DNA from: an uncultured Opitutia bacterium
GTDB taxonomy: Bacteria > Verrucomicrobiota > Verrucomicrobiia > Opitutales > Opitutaceae
Length of the DNA: 35,386 nt
Reading direction: 5' to 3'
Assembly (NCBI GenBank): GCA_903900845.1
Contig: CAIUOU010000091.1
Span: 1-35,386, forward strand
The position numbers were made by a program, and so were the translations under genes. Under the pieces are notes generated by a model, which was not told where the DNA came from, ran no database searches, and worked only from the letters and a program-made list of their open reading frames with translations. This document shows positions 7,001-14,855 of this stretch, piece by piece. Each line of letters begins with the position of its first letter. Position 1 is the stretch's first letter.

Positions 7001-7426
7001 GCGAGACGGGTCGTTGGCGGTGCCGTCGATCATGCCGCCGTTACGGTTCGGCGTGAACTGGGTGTAGTTGCCGGTCCCCTCGGTGCTGGCCTCGTAGAGG
7101 AACACGTCGTTGAGATCGAGGATCGCGAGGTCCTCCATCTGCTGCTTGGTGACGACGGTGATGGAGGCTCCCAGATCCTCGAGCTTCGAGTTGAGGCGCG
7201 TGCCCGAAAGGGTGTTGAGGGCCTGGTAGCCGCGGTCTGCCGCGGTGGAGACGGTGAACGGCGAGAGCACGACGGCCTCGTCGCCGCCGGTGGAGACCGG
7301 GACGGGCGCGGGCTTGCGGGCCGGCTCGGGCGCGGGGGCCGCCGGGGCGACCTGCTGCGACCAGCCGAACGGGGACGCCCCGAGAGCAAGGAGGGCGACG
7401 ATCAGGGATACGGGTTTGGGTTGCAT
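4085..7426 (-). CDS. TonB-dependent outer membrane receptor
   Basis: The protein has 1113 residues, starts at ATG 7426 with signal peptide MQPKPVSLIVALLALGASPF, and is followed by a Pro/Ala-rich stretch. VVLSPFTVSTAADRGYQAL comes next and resembles the TonB-box region of Opitutaceae receptors. The plug domain covers roughly residues 70-230, with SITVVTKQQMEDL, NRIRGVG and VEISRGPNSNLFGLGAAAG. The remainder is the long aromatic-rich beta-barrel ending in FIFTVGFDL. Such receptors import iron chelates, cobalamin or glycans using TonB energy; the substrate cannot be told here because no SusD or degradation cluster is adjacent. The longer upstream reading to 7645 runs over ppnP and is not real. 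There is no Shine-Dalgarno (CTCCGACAACC precedes ATG). It is divergent from ppnP. Confidence 0.95.
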   Translation of the reverse strand: MQPKPVSLIVALLALGASPFGWSQQVAPAAPAPEPARKPAPVPVSTGGDEAVVLSPFTVSTAADRGYQALNTLSGTRLNSKLEDLGASITVVTKQQMEDLAILDLNDVFLYEASTEGTGNYTQFTPNRNGGMIDGTANDPSRANRIRGVGSPISGSGVNIAVGNFSSNNKIPMDTYNIDAVEISRGPNSNLFGLGAAAGTVNLVPSRANLARMSTSTTIRADDRGGRRLSFDVNRPLITDKAAFRFSAVDESKGFTRKPAEEKIRRYYGAVQVRPFRLTTLNASFEHYTNFYRRPNSITPRDTTFEWRASGSPSFDPTTQLVSYAGGRTAGPFPVTNENSLLPPGLMAGGTYGRLVVFMDGSSAAPYISQMRTANPVTSGVPSPFTANSNIRYLQTGTDIFRRKSNPFPLFFAPAISDKSVYDWENVNFVAANFGEDTSSTLRIEAEQILLNTGMHLLAVRGGHMYQKFDRFSRSVIDNTDTVLYVDVNSKLLDGRANPNFLRPYVEAVGPFDNRQPEVFDTQNADLAYQLTPRNLPRLLSWIGTQRVAAHAEVNRNSSATYTYGYWASGDNPWVNRANRVSGNQLAYRYYLGDATGQNAEYGPSTYRDFAGTYGVNWFNNLTGRWTTENVAFDSLARASTARRREELRTLSVTAQSYFFGDRLITTVGLRRDRRRERNTLQAAVNPATGLVSYDNYSVWQAWTDDATGPLGAATRASQRGETKTYGAVLRPLSWLNVHYNRSDSFFPQVVRYAMDLKGVLPNAKGEGKDYGVSFTALQGKLAVKINRYETMELGSRAGEIGTIGNRTFRLEGRPENNGIRDANGFYPWALNLATSRFAKQGVAPTQAQLTSATARIMGVTDDWMATFLAAGPGQPQTNGLSDVLSKGYEVEATYNPTRNWRIKFTGAQQVALDARIGPEQFDYWQSRLPVWTTAKDDEGRLWWNTIPALGGDTPETAYYNGLLSPYLFGVANVGKPRTQVRKYRWSTVTNYSFTEGMLKNFNVGGSIRWEDKGSIGFYGAAPSQLPGSFKGVVLELDPNKPIYDPARYYYDFSVGYRTRLLGDKVRANVQLNVKDVFENGRLQAVAANPDGSIYAWRIKEPRQFIFTVGFDL

Positions 7427-7592
7427 GGTTGTCGGAGAAAGGGGTTGGCCGGGTCCGCCATGGCGGGAGGCGGGCGAATACGCAACCGGGAGGCTGCAAC
7501 GTTCCGCCGGAAGGCGTCGAGCTTGGACACCATGGGGCCGGGCTGGCAAGGCGGGCTTGCCACCGGCGACGCGGGCCCTCATCCCGGCGCGC

Positions 7593-7922
7593 ATGTCCCA
7601 ACTTCCCGCGAAATTCGACGGCGTGACCGTCGTCACCAAGGCCAACGTCTACTTCGACGGCAACGTCGTTAGCCACACGGTGCTGTTCGCCGACCAGACC
7701 AAGAAGACACTCGGCCTGATCCGGCCGGGATCGTATTACTTCGGCACCGGCGCGGCCGAGCGGATGGAGATCGTGGCCGGGGAGTGCGCGGTGACGCAGA
7801 AGGACGCCAAGGAGACCCGGACCTACGGGGCCGGGACCCATTTCGACGTGCCCGCCAACAGCGGCTTCACCATCGCGGTGAAGTCCGGCCTCTGCGAGTA
7901 CATCTGCTCGTTCCTGCCCTGA
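7593..7922 (+). CDS. ppnP: Pyrimidine/purine nucleoside phosphorylase PpnP
   Basis: The protein has 109 residues and is a single-domain cupin (formerly DUF1255). Family features are visible along its length: FDGVTVVTKANVYFDGNVVSHTV, KTLGLIRPGSYYFGT, AAERMEIVAGECAV, and FDVPANSGFTIAV with the C-terminal CEYICSF. PpnP splits nucleosides with phosphate into free base and ribose-1-phosphate and accepts a broad range of bases. The ATG at 7593 gives the normal family length; no ribosome binding site is seen. It is a single gene, divergent from the TonB receptor and followed 69 bases later by the cyclophilin gene. Confidence 0.93.
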   Translation: MSQLPAKFDGVTVVTKANVYFDGNVVSHTVLFADQTKKTLGLIRPGSYYFGTGAAERMEIVAGECAVTQKDAKETRTYGAGTHFDVPANSGFTIAVKSGLCEYICSFLP

Positions 7923-7991
7923 GCGTCGGCGCGCGGGCGGCGGCGCGCGAGTTTGGTTGAGCGGGCCGCGGCGACCTTCCACCGTCGCCGC

Positions 7992-9146
7992 ATGTCCCGC
8001 CCCGCCCTGCCGGTCCTCGCGGCCGGCCTTTTCCTGCTCGCCGCCCCGGCGCTCCCCGCCGCCGAGGCTCCGCTGCCCGAAGGCCTTTACGCCGAGATCG
8101 GCACGCCACACGGCCCGGTCACCTGCGAGCTGCACTTCCGGCAGGCACCGAGGACCGTCGCGAGCTTCGTCGGCCTCGCCGAAGGCACGCTCGGGCCCGC
8201 GCCGCGCCGGCCCTACTTCGACGGGCTGAAGTTCCACCGCGTCGTGCCCGAGTTCGTGGTGCAAGGGGGCGATCCAACCGGGACGGGCGACGGCGGTCCC
8301 GGGTATTCGTTTCCCGATGAGTTCACGCCCGGTCTCCGGCACGACGCCGCGGGGGTGCTGTCGATGGCGAACAAGGGCCCCGACACAAACGGATCGCAGT
8401 TCTTCCTCACGCTGCGCGAGGTCAACCGGCTCAACTACCTGCACAGTGTATTCGGTCGCGTGGTACGCGGGCTCGAGGTGCTGCCGCGCCTCCGGCAGGG
8501 TGACGCGATGACCGTGCGCATCGCGCGGATCGGCGCGGCCGCGAAGGCCTTCCGCGCGGACGATGAATCCTTCGCCGCGCTGGTGGAGCGGGGTCGCCGC
8601 CACGCGGTTGCGGCCGAGCCGGGCCCGGAGGCGCACTTCGACGACCCCGACCGCCTGCTGCCGGCGGAGCCACCGCGCGCGAAGACCTTCAACCACAAGC
8701 TGGCCAACGTCGAACGCGCGCTCGGGCTCGTGATCAAGACCCGCCTGCGCGCGAAGTCGCCGACCCCGGCGGAGGACGCGGAGCCCGGGGCGTTCATGCG
8801 CGGGCTGGCGGCGAAGCTGGGCACGGCGCGCGACGGCGCGCTCGCGGTGTATTTCGCCGACGAGGACGACTGGCGCCTCTGGATCGGGGACGAGCGGGTG
8901 GCCCGGTTCGCGGGCAAACCGGGCACGCCGGAGGAACTCACCCGCTCGGGTGCGATGCACGAGGCCAAGGAGGCCTTCTTGAAATCCGCGCGCGAGGCCG
9001 GCGACGCCACCCTGCGGGAGCAGGAAGCGTCCGCGAAACGCACCGGCCTGCCGGCGCCGCCGCCCGGCCAGCACCTCAAGCTCCAGACCGACGCGATCCT
9101 GGACGGGCTCATCTCAAAGTTGGAAGGCACGGGAGCCGCCCGATGA
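7992..9146 (+). CDS. Secreted peptidyl-prolyl cis-trans isomerase (cyclophilin type) with a C-terminal extension
   Basis: The protein has 384 residues. After a signal peptide (MSRPALPVLAAGLFLLAAPALPA) comes a cyclophilin domain, about residues 30-190, with FDGLKFHRVVPEFVVQGGDP, GVLSMANKGPDTNGSQFFLTL and a LHSVFGRVVRGLEVL block. The catalytic Arg of FHR and the QFF core are present, so it should isomerise Xaa-Pro bonds in the periplasm. The last 190 residues are charged and have no recognised domain, although GALAVYFADEDDWRLWIGD looks like a folded beta region. ATG 7992 is chosen because it opens the signal peptide. The stop overlaps the next gene by four bases (ATGA), indicating coupling with the membrane protein downstream. 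Confidence 0.92.
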   Translation: MSRPALPVLAAGLFLLAAPALPAAEAPLPEGLYAEIGTPHGPVTCELHFRQAPRTVASFVGLAEGTLGPAPRRPYFDGLKFHRVVPEFVVQGGDPTGTGDGGPGYSFPDEFTPGLRHDAAGVLSMANKGPDTNGSQFFLTLREVNRLNYLHSVFGRVVRGLEVLPRLRQGDAMTVRIARIGAAAKAFRADDESFAALVERGRRHAVAAEPGPEAHFDDPDRLLPAEPPRAKTFNHKLANVERALGLVIKTRLRAKSPTPAEDAEPGAFMRGLAAKLGTARDGALAVYFADEDDWRLWIGDERVARFAGKPGTPEELTRSGAMHEAKEAFLKSAREAGDATLREQEASAKRTGLPAPPPGQHLKLQTDAILDGLISKLEGTGAAR

Positions 9147-11017
9147 CGGGCCGGGATGAGGTTCGGGACCAAAGCCCGTCTTCCGTCGAGTTCTCGTTCA
9201 TCGCGGCATGCCTGCTCACGGTGGCGGTCTATGCTCTTATCGCCCTCACCCAGCGTTCGGAGTTCGGTCAACAACCCGCGGGGAACGCGTACTACAATCA
9301 ACTGGTCGCCGGCTTTCGCGCCGGGCAACTCCACCTGCCACAGGCACCGCCCGCCGGCCTGCTGGCGCTGCCCGACCCGCTCGACCCCTCGGCAAACGCG
9401 CGATTTCGAGGCAACGCGTACACGGACGGCAACCGCGTGCACGACCTGAGTCTCCACCGGGGAAAGCTTCACCTCTACTTCGGCCCTTCGCCGGCACTGC
9501 TGTTTTTCTGGCCGTTCACGACGGTCACGGGCCAGAGTCTGAGCCATCAGGCGGCGGTGGTCGTGTTCGCCGGCGTTTCCTTTCTAGCCCAGGCGGTTAT
9601 TCTGCGGTCGGTCCGGAAAAGGTTTTTCCCCGAAGGATCCCGGACCGTGTTCATCGCCGTTGTCATAGCCTTGGGGCTGGGCAACGGAGTTCCGATGGCG
9701 CTCATCCGGGCGGAGGTTTGGGAGGTGGCAGTGTTTTGCGGGCAGGCCATGGTTTCCCTGGCTCTAATGGCGATCTGGCGGGCGATTCTCATGCCCGAAA
9801 AAGCGGGCCGATGGCTCGTGGTGGCCGGACTATTCCTCGGGCTTTCCCTCGGCGCCCGACCCTCGCTGCTCCCGGCCACCGTGATGCTCCTCGGCCCCTG
9901 CCTGCGGGCCGGTATTGCGCCGCGTCGAAGGATCTCTCTGGCGGCCTCGGCCCTGCTGCCGGTGGCGACCGCGGGAGTGCTGCTCCTTCTTTACAACCAG
10001 CTTCGCTTCGGCTCCCCGTGGGAGTTCGGGCAAAGCCACCAGCTCGCCGGGGATCGCCAGGATCGCGCGCACTTCAGCGCCGGTCACCTCGCGTTCAACC
10101 TTAACGCCTACTTTTTCGCGCCCGCGGCCTGGACCGGGACCTTCCCGTGGATCCGCTGGCCCACATCCTTCGTTCCGCCCCCCGGACACGCTGGCGTCGA
10201 ACCCATGTTAGGCCTTTTTACGAACCTGCCTTTCGTCTGGGTGCTCCTGTTGCTGCCGGTGGCATGGCGTGGCCGGCAGGATCAGGAGCTGAACGTCGTG
10301 AGGACGCTATTGCTCCTCGTGTTCGGTTTCTTCGCGGCCGCGCTGGCGGTGCTGGGATGCTTTTACGGTGCAACCGTTCGCTACCAAATCGAGATGACCT
10401 CATGGGTTGTGCTTGGCGCGGCGATCACCGGCCTGCTGATCGAGCGTTGGGGCGGCATGCACCGCCTCCGCAAGCCCTGGCTGGCACCCCTTCTGATTGG
10501 CTCCTCCATCGCGTCGGCCGCGATCAACCTGCTCGGAGCCAGCGGGCTTCGCGCACTTCACCTTGATCACGAAGCGAAGGCATGGATGGCGGCCGGACGT
10601 CCGGCGGAAGCGGTTCCACTTTTTCAAAAGGCGGTGAAGTTTGATCGCGGACGTCCGGAGACGCACGATCAGCTCGCGCTCGTCCTCGCTGGCCAGACCG
10701 GCGGCGAAACGCAGGCGGTGGATAATTTCCGTCGCGCCCTTGAGCTGGATCCGGCGCGACCGGGAACGCTGAACAACCTCGGGCTCCTGTTTGCCGCTCA
10801 ACCTGAACGCCAGCTGGAGGCCATCGAGCTGTTCGAGCGAGCCCTGAGCCTGCGACCGGCGCACCCTATCATCCATTTCAATCTCGGCCTCCGCTTGGCG
10901 GAGATTCCGGCGCGCCAAGCCGAAGCGGTCCGGCACTTTTCCGAGGCACTCAGGCCGGATCCCGGCCTTCAACCCGCGCGGGAAGCCCTCCGGCGCCTAA
11001 CAGGGAGCAACCCTTGA
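9143..11017 (+). CDS. Polytopic membrane protein, GT-C-like, with C-terminal TPR repeats
   Basis: The protein has 624 residues with about ten or more hydrophobic segments up to residue 470, then a soluble TPR region (about 476-615) with repeats such as GRPAEAVPLFQKAVKFD, ETQAVDNFRRALELDP and RQLEAIELFERALSLRP. The first external loop has LPDPLDP and HDLSLHRGKLHLYFGPSPA, features I associate with uncharacterised GT-C (glycosyltransferase 39-like) membrane proteins that use polyprenyl-linked sugars. No classical GT motif is certain, so transferase activity is inferred. The TPR part may bind a partner or a glycan-assembly protein. Its ATG overlaps the cyclophilin stop and its own stop overlaps the TTG of the CBM9-like gene, so the three form one translational unit. 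Confidence 0.8.
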   Translation: MTGRDEVRDQSPSSVEFSFIAACLLTVAVYALIALTQRSEFGQQPAGNAYYNQLVAGFRAGQLHLPQAPPAGLLALPDPLDPSANARFRGNAYTDGNRVHDLSLHRGKLHLYFGPSPALLFFWPFTTVTGQSLSHQAAVVVFAGVSFLAQAVILRSVRKRFFPEGSRTVFIAVVIALGLGNGVPMALIRAEVWEVAVFCGQAMVSLALMAIWRAILMPEKAGRWLVVAGLFLGLSLGARPSLLPATVMLLGPCLRAGIAPRRRISLAASALLPVATAGVLLLLYNQLRFGSPWEFGQSHQLAGDRQDRAHFSAGHLAFNLNAYFFAPAAWTGTFPWIRWPTSFVPPPGHAGVEPMLGLFTNLPFVWVLLLLPVAWRGRQDQELNVVRTLLLLVFGFFAAALAVLGCFYGATVRYQIEMTSWVVLGAAITGLLIERWGGMHRLRKPWLAPLLIGSSIASAAINLLGASGLRALHLDHEAKAWMAAGRPAEAVPLFQKAVKFDRGRPETHDQLALVLAGQTGGETQAVDNFRRALELDPARPGTLNNLGLLFAAQPERQLEAIELFERALSLRPAHPIIHFNLGLRLAEIPARQAEAVRHFSEALRPDPGLQPAREALRRLTGSNP

Positions 11018-12111
11018 ACCTGCGTGCACCAGTTAGATTCGTGGCGGGTATTCTGGCGGCGGCCGCCACCCTCGCCGCGGGCGAACCGCCGCCGCAACTC
11101 GCGCCGTGGCGCGAGCGGATGCAGCCGATCACGCCGCAAGGCTACATCGCCCGCCACGCCGCGCGGCCGCCGGTCATCGACGGAAGACTCGACGATCCCG
11201 CGTGGGCGGAGGCTGACTGGACGGGCGACTTCAGGGACATCGAGGGCGACCGTCGGCCCCGCCCCCGTTTCCGCACGCGGGCGAAGATCCTGTGGGACGA
11301 GACCCACCTTTACATCGGCGCCCAGCTCGAGGAGCCGCACGTCTGGGGGAAGCTCACCGCCCACGATTCGGTGATATTCCAGGATCCGGACTTCGAGGTG
11401 TTCATCGACCCCGACGGCGACACGCATGAGTACTTCGAGTTCGAGCTGAACGCGCTCAACACCGGCTGGGACCTCTTTCTCCCGAAGCCCTACCTCGACG
11501 GCGGCAAGGCCCGCAACGAGTGGGATATCCCGGGCCTCCGCTCAGCGGTGCACGTGGACGGGACGATCAACGACCCGCGCGACACGGATCACGGCTGGAC
11601 GCTCGAGATCGCCTTCCCGTGGGCGGCATTCCGGACCGAACGCGGAGCCGTCCGGCCGCCGATGGAAGACGACATCTGGCGGATGAATTTTTCCCGGGTG
11701 GAATGGCGGATAAACGTGAAGGAAGGCGGCTACGAGAAGGTCCCCGCGACGCCCGAGGACAACTGGGTGTGGTCCCCGCAGGGAGTGATCGACATGCACC
11801 GCCCCGAGATGTGGGGACTGGTGCGGTTCTCGCGCCGGGCCCCGGGTCGGGACCACCCGCCTCCGGTGCTCGCCGGCAAGGCGGCGCGCGATCTGGCGCT
11901 CGACGTCTACCACGCGCAACGCGAGTTTCGTCAGCGCCATCGACGCTGGGCCGCCTCGCTGGAGGAGCTTGGCTGGACCGCCCCGGCCGGCGCCGCCGAC
12001 CATGCCTTCACGGCGGAGGATGGTGGATTCGTCTTCACCTCTCGCTTCCTCGAGAACGGCCGGTCCCGCGTCTGGAGAATCCGCGCGGACCGCCGTCTGA
12101 CGCTGGACTGA
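11014..12111 (+). CDS. Secreted protein with a CBM9-like (DOMON-type) carbohydrate-binding domain
   Basis: The protein has 365 residues. It starts at TTG 11014, which overlaps the previous stop (TTGA) and has AGGGAG six bases before it. The TTG opens a good signal peptide (MNLRAPVRFVAGILAAAATLAAG), so it is preferred over internal starts. Residues about 50-270 match the family 9 carbohydrate-binding-like fold: PPVIDGRLDDPAWAEA, then AKILWDETHLYIGAQLEEP, then FEVFIDPDGDTHEYFEFELNA and GWTLEIAFPWAAF. Stand-alone proteins of this kind are common in Verrucomicrobiota and probably bind glycans or cytochrome-type partners outside the cell. The last 90 residues are unassigned. There is no catalytic motif. 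Confidence 0.85.
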   Translation: MNLRAPVRFVAGILAAAATLAAGEPPPQLAPWRERMQPITPQGYIARHAARPPVIDGRLDDPAWAEADWTGDFRDIEGDRRPRPRFRTRAKILWDETHLYIGAQLEEPHVWGKLTAHDSVIFQDPDFEVFIDPDGDTHEYFEFELNALNTGWDLFLPKPYLDGGKARNEWDIPGLRSAVHVDGTINDPRDTDHGWTLEIAFPWAAFRTERGAVRPPMEDDIWRMNFSRVEWRINVKEGGYEKVPATPEDNWVWSPQGVIDMHRPEMWGLVRFSRRAPGRDHPPPVLAGKAARDLALDVYHAQREFRQRHRRWAASLEELGWTAPAGAADHAFTAEDGGFVFTSRFLENGRSRVWRIRADRRLTLD

Positions 12112-12249
12112 GGACGCGCGGGCGGCGGCGGATCCGAGCGCGGCGACGGGGAAGCGACCCGCGCGCTTTCGAGGCCCGGGCACTTGCGCCGCGGGCAATA
12201 AGGTGTAGCAACTCGACTTCGAGAGCACTGCACGTCCGCCGCCCCAGAG

Positions 12250-13275
12250 ATGCCGACCCGAACCTTTCACCGCACCACCTCCGCATTGTCGTGCAACCTG
12301 TGCGACTCCCTGGACGCCGACGTGGTGAGCGAGATCGACCGCGAAGGCCGGCCGCTGCGGAGCGTGATCTGCCGCGCCTGCGGCCTGGTGCGCACCGATC
12401 CGATGCCATCGGAAAGCAGGATCGAGGAGTATTATGCGCGTGAATACCGACGCAGCTACAAGGGGTCGCCGCGACCGACGGCGCGCCGCGTGTTGCGCGC
12501 GATGGAAGTGGCCCGTGACCGGCACGAGCGGCTCAAGCCCCATCTGCAAGGACGCCAACGGGTGCTCGACGTGGGTGCGAGCAGCGGCGAGTTCCTCCAG
12601 GTGCTGCGCGCCTCGGGGATCAGCGCCGCCGGCATCGAGCCGAACGAGGCCTACTCCAGCTGGGCCCGGGACCATCTCGGCCTGGACGTCGCCAGCACCG
12701 ACTGGAGCCGCGCCGAGTTCCCCGCGGGGCGCTTCGACGCGATCACCCTTTTCCACGTGCTGGAGCACTTGGCCGACCCCGTCGGGGCCCTGCGCCGGCT
12801 GGCGGAGTGGCTCACCCCGGACGGCTTGCTGGTGGTGGAGGTCCCCAACGTTGAGGGCACCTGCGGATCGCCACGCGGGCGTTTCCATTTCGCCCACCTG
12901 CACCACTTCAACCTCGTCACCCTCGGCGCCGCCGGCGAGCGGGCCGGGCTTTCCGTCGCTTGGCGACATACCTCGGCCGACGGCGGCAACATCACGGTGG
13001 TCCTCTCCCGACGGGCGGCGTCCGCGGGCACGTTCACAGTCACAGCCGGCAACCACGAGCGGGTGGCGCGCCTCCTGCGGGGCCACACCGCGGCCCGGCA
13101 CTACCTGTCGCCACGCACCTGGTTGCGGCCCCTGACCAAGGCCGCGCGGCACCTCCGGGAAACCGCCGTCTGCCTGCGCTACCGCACCGCCGAGGACGTT
13201 GCCCGCACCCTCGGCGCGCCGGGCGCCGGCCTGCCGATCGACCGCGACGACCGGCCGGCGCTGCCCGCGGGGTGA
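12250..13275 (+). CDS. Class I SAM-dependent methyltransferase with an N-terminal zinc-binding motif
   Basis: The protein has 341 residues. Four cysteines (C15, C18, C41, C44) form a zinc-knuckle-like N-terminus, a layout shared with sugar C-methyltransferases and related Methyltransf_23 proteins. The SAM-binding motif I is VLDVGASSGEF from residue 105, followed by GIEPNEAYSSWA, then FDAITLFHVLEHLADP (motif with the conserved LEH) and LLVVEVPN. Substrates are not evident; such enzymes often act in cell-surface polysaccharide or secondary metabolite pathways. The gene stands 138 bases after the CBM9-like gene. That spacer is GC-rich and holds nothing clear. There is no Shine-Dalgarno before the ATG. 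Confidence 0.9.
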   Translation: MPTRTFHRTTSALSCNLCDSLDADVVSEIDREGRPLRSVICRACGLVRTDPMPSESRIEEYYAREYRRSYKGSPRPTARRVLRAMEVARDRHERLKPHLQGRQRVLDVGASSGEFLQVLRASGISAAGIEPNEAYSSWARDHLGLDVASTDWSRAEFPAGRFDAITLFHVLEHLADPVGALRRLAEWLTPDGLLVVEVPNVEGTCGSPRGRFHFAHLHHFNLVTLGAAGERAGLSVAWRHTSADGGNITVVLSRRAASAGTFTVTAGNHERVARLLRGHTAARHYLSPRTWLRPLTKAARHLRETAVCLRYRTAEDVARTLGAPGAGLPIDRDDRPALPAG

Positions 13276-13386
13276 GGTGCCCCGGCGGCAGGCTTGACGA
13301 AACGGCTCCACGACAAATTGCTCCGCTACCCCCCAGGGCGGACTCCGCCCCAGCGTCCCCATCCCTTCCGCACCCTTACCATTCCC

Positions 13387-14730
13387 ATGAAATCCGCGCT
13401 CACCCTCACGCTTCTGCTCTCCGCATCCGCCGCCCTCCACGCCGGGAACTGGTCCAACTGGCGCGGCCCGCTCCACAACGGTTCCAGCCCCGAGACCGGC
13501 CTGCCGACAACCTTCTCGAAGACGGAAGGTGTGAAGTGGGTCACCACGCTGCCCGGCCCTTCCGCGGCGACGCCCGTGATCTGGGGCGACCACGTGTTCG
13601 TCACGGCCGCCGACGCCGCCACCGGAAAACAGTGCGCCATCGCGCTCGACCGCCGCACTGGAAAACAGCTCTGGCGCGCCGAGGTCGGCGAGTTCGGCAC
13701 CGACGGCCAGTACAGCAACACCTGCTCCCCCTCGCCGGTCACCGACGGCAGGGTGGTCATATTCTTCTTCGGCACCGGCGACCTCGCCGGCTTCGAGCTG
13801 GGCGGCAAGAGGCTCTGGAGCCGTAACCTAGGACCGTTCGCCTTCCAGTGGACCTTCTCGGCCACGCCGCTGCTGCACCAGGGCCAGCTCATCGCCCAGA
13901 TCCTCCAGCGCGACGTCGCCGTGCGCGGCCGCGGCAAGCCCACGGGCAACGAATCCTACCTACTCGCGATCGATCCGCTCACGGGCAAGGACCTGTGGCG
14001 CAGCGTGCGGCCATCCGAGGCGGCGGCGGAGTCGCTCGAGGCGTACAGCACGCCGCTGCCCTTCACCCACCAAGGGCGCGAGGAGCTCGTCGTCATCGGC
14101 GGCGACTGCATCACCGGGCATGATCCGCGCGACGGCCGCGAGCTCTGGCGCTGGGGCACCTGGAACCCCACCAAGATCGGCCACTGGCGGCTGGTCCCCT
14201 CCGTCACCGCCGGCAACGGCGTGCTCCTCGCCTGCGCGCCGAAGAACGCCCCGGTCTACGCGGTGAAGGCCGGGGCCTCCGGCAAGGTGGCCACGAAGGA
14301 CCTCGCCTGGCAGAGCCACATCCAACCCACCGAAGACGCCGCCGAGGCGGCGCCCAACGTCAACGAAAAGGATCTGACGAGCGACGTGCCTACGCCCCTC
14401 TTTCACGACGGGCGCTTCTACGTCCTCAACGGCACGAAGCGTCGCCTGTTCTCCGTGAACCCCGCCGACGGCAAGGTGATCTGGAGCGGGGACCTTGGCG
14501 GCAAGTCGGTCTTCCAAGCCTCCCCGACCGCGGCGGACGGAAAACTCTACATCATGAACTTCGACGCCGATGTCTCCGTGGTCCAGACCGGCGGCGCGGA
14601 GTTCAAGGTTCTGCACCGGACAAATTTCCGCGACGACGGCGACGACACCCGCCATCGCTCCAGCATCTCAATCTCCCAAGGCAATCTCTTCATCCGTACC
14701 GGCACCAAGCTATGGTGCGTGGGGAAGTGA
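13387..14730 (+). CDS. Secreted PQQ-like beta-propeller protein
   Basis: The protein has 447 residues and starts with signal peptide MKSALTLTLLLSASAALHAG. It then shows NWSNWRGPLHNGSSPETGLP, an opening I recognise from Planctomycetes/Verrucomicrobiota propeller proteins. Repeated blades carry the PQQ-repeat signature AxDxxTGKxLW: IALDRRTGKQLWRAE, LAIDPLTGKDLWRS, GHDPRDGRELWRW, SVNPADGKVIWSG. The fold is that of PQQ dehydrogenases and BamB, but the catalytic residues of the dehydrogenases are not evident, so a structural or binding role is as likely as an enzymatic one. The ATG is preceded by a C-rich leader, CACCCTTACCATTCCC, without a Shine-Dalgarno. The gene is followed by a GC hairpin at 14732-14754. 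Confidence 0.88.
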   Translation: MKSALTLTLLLSASAALHAGNWSNWRGPLHNGSSPETGLPTTFSKTEGVKWVTTLPGPSAATPVIWGDHVFVTAADAATGKQCAIALDRRTGKQLWRAEVGEFGTDGQYSNTCSPSPVTDGRVVIFFFGTGDLAGFELGGKRLWSRNLGPFAFQWTFSATPLLHQGQLIAQILQRDVAVRGRGKPTGNESYLLAIDPLTGKDLWRSVRPSEAAAESLEAYSTPLPFTHQGREELVVIGGDCITGHDPRDGRELWRWGTWNPTKIGHWRLVPSVTAGNGVLLACAPKNAPVYAVKAGASGKVATKDLAWQSHIQPTEDAAEAAPNVNEKDLTSDVPTPLFHDGRFYVLNGTKRRLFSVNPADGKVIWSGDLGGKSVFQASPTAADGKLYIMNFDADVSVVQTGGAEFKVLHRTNFRDDGDDTRHRSSISISQGNLFIRTGTKLWCVGK

Positions 14731-14731
14731 T

Positions 14732-14754
14732 CCGGCGCGGCTCCTCCGCGCCGG
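14732..14754 (+). terminator. Hairpin directly after the PQQ-like gene
   Basis: CCGGCGCGG-CTCCT-CCGCGCCGG is a perfect nine-base stem beginning two bases after the stop codon. It lacks a T tract, so it may act as a weak or factor-assisted terminator or as a 3' end stabiliser. Confidence 0.45.
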
Positions 14755-14855
14755 CAGGCCAAAGGAGAGGCGGCACCATGGTCCGCTGAAAAGCAGGTTC
14801 GCGAGCAAAGAGACTGGCCTCGACGCCGCGGAGAACGAAATCTCCCGAGCCCTGC

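Noticed and set aside
6059-7672. 537-residue plus-strand frame inside the TonB receptor
   Set aside because: It is antisense to an intact receptor, Val/Gly/Arg-rich, and has no motif or start signal. The 3998-5563 frame is rejected for the same reason.
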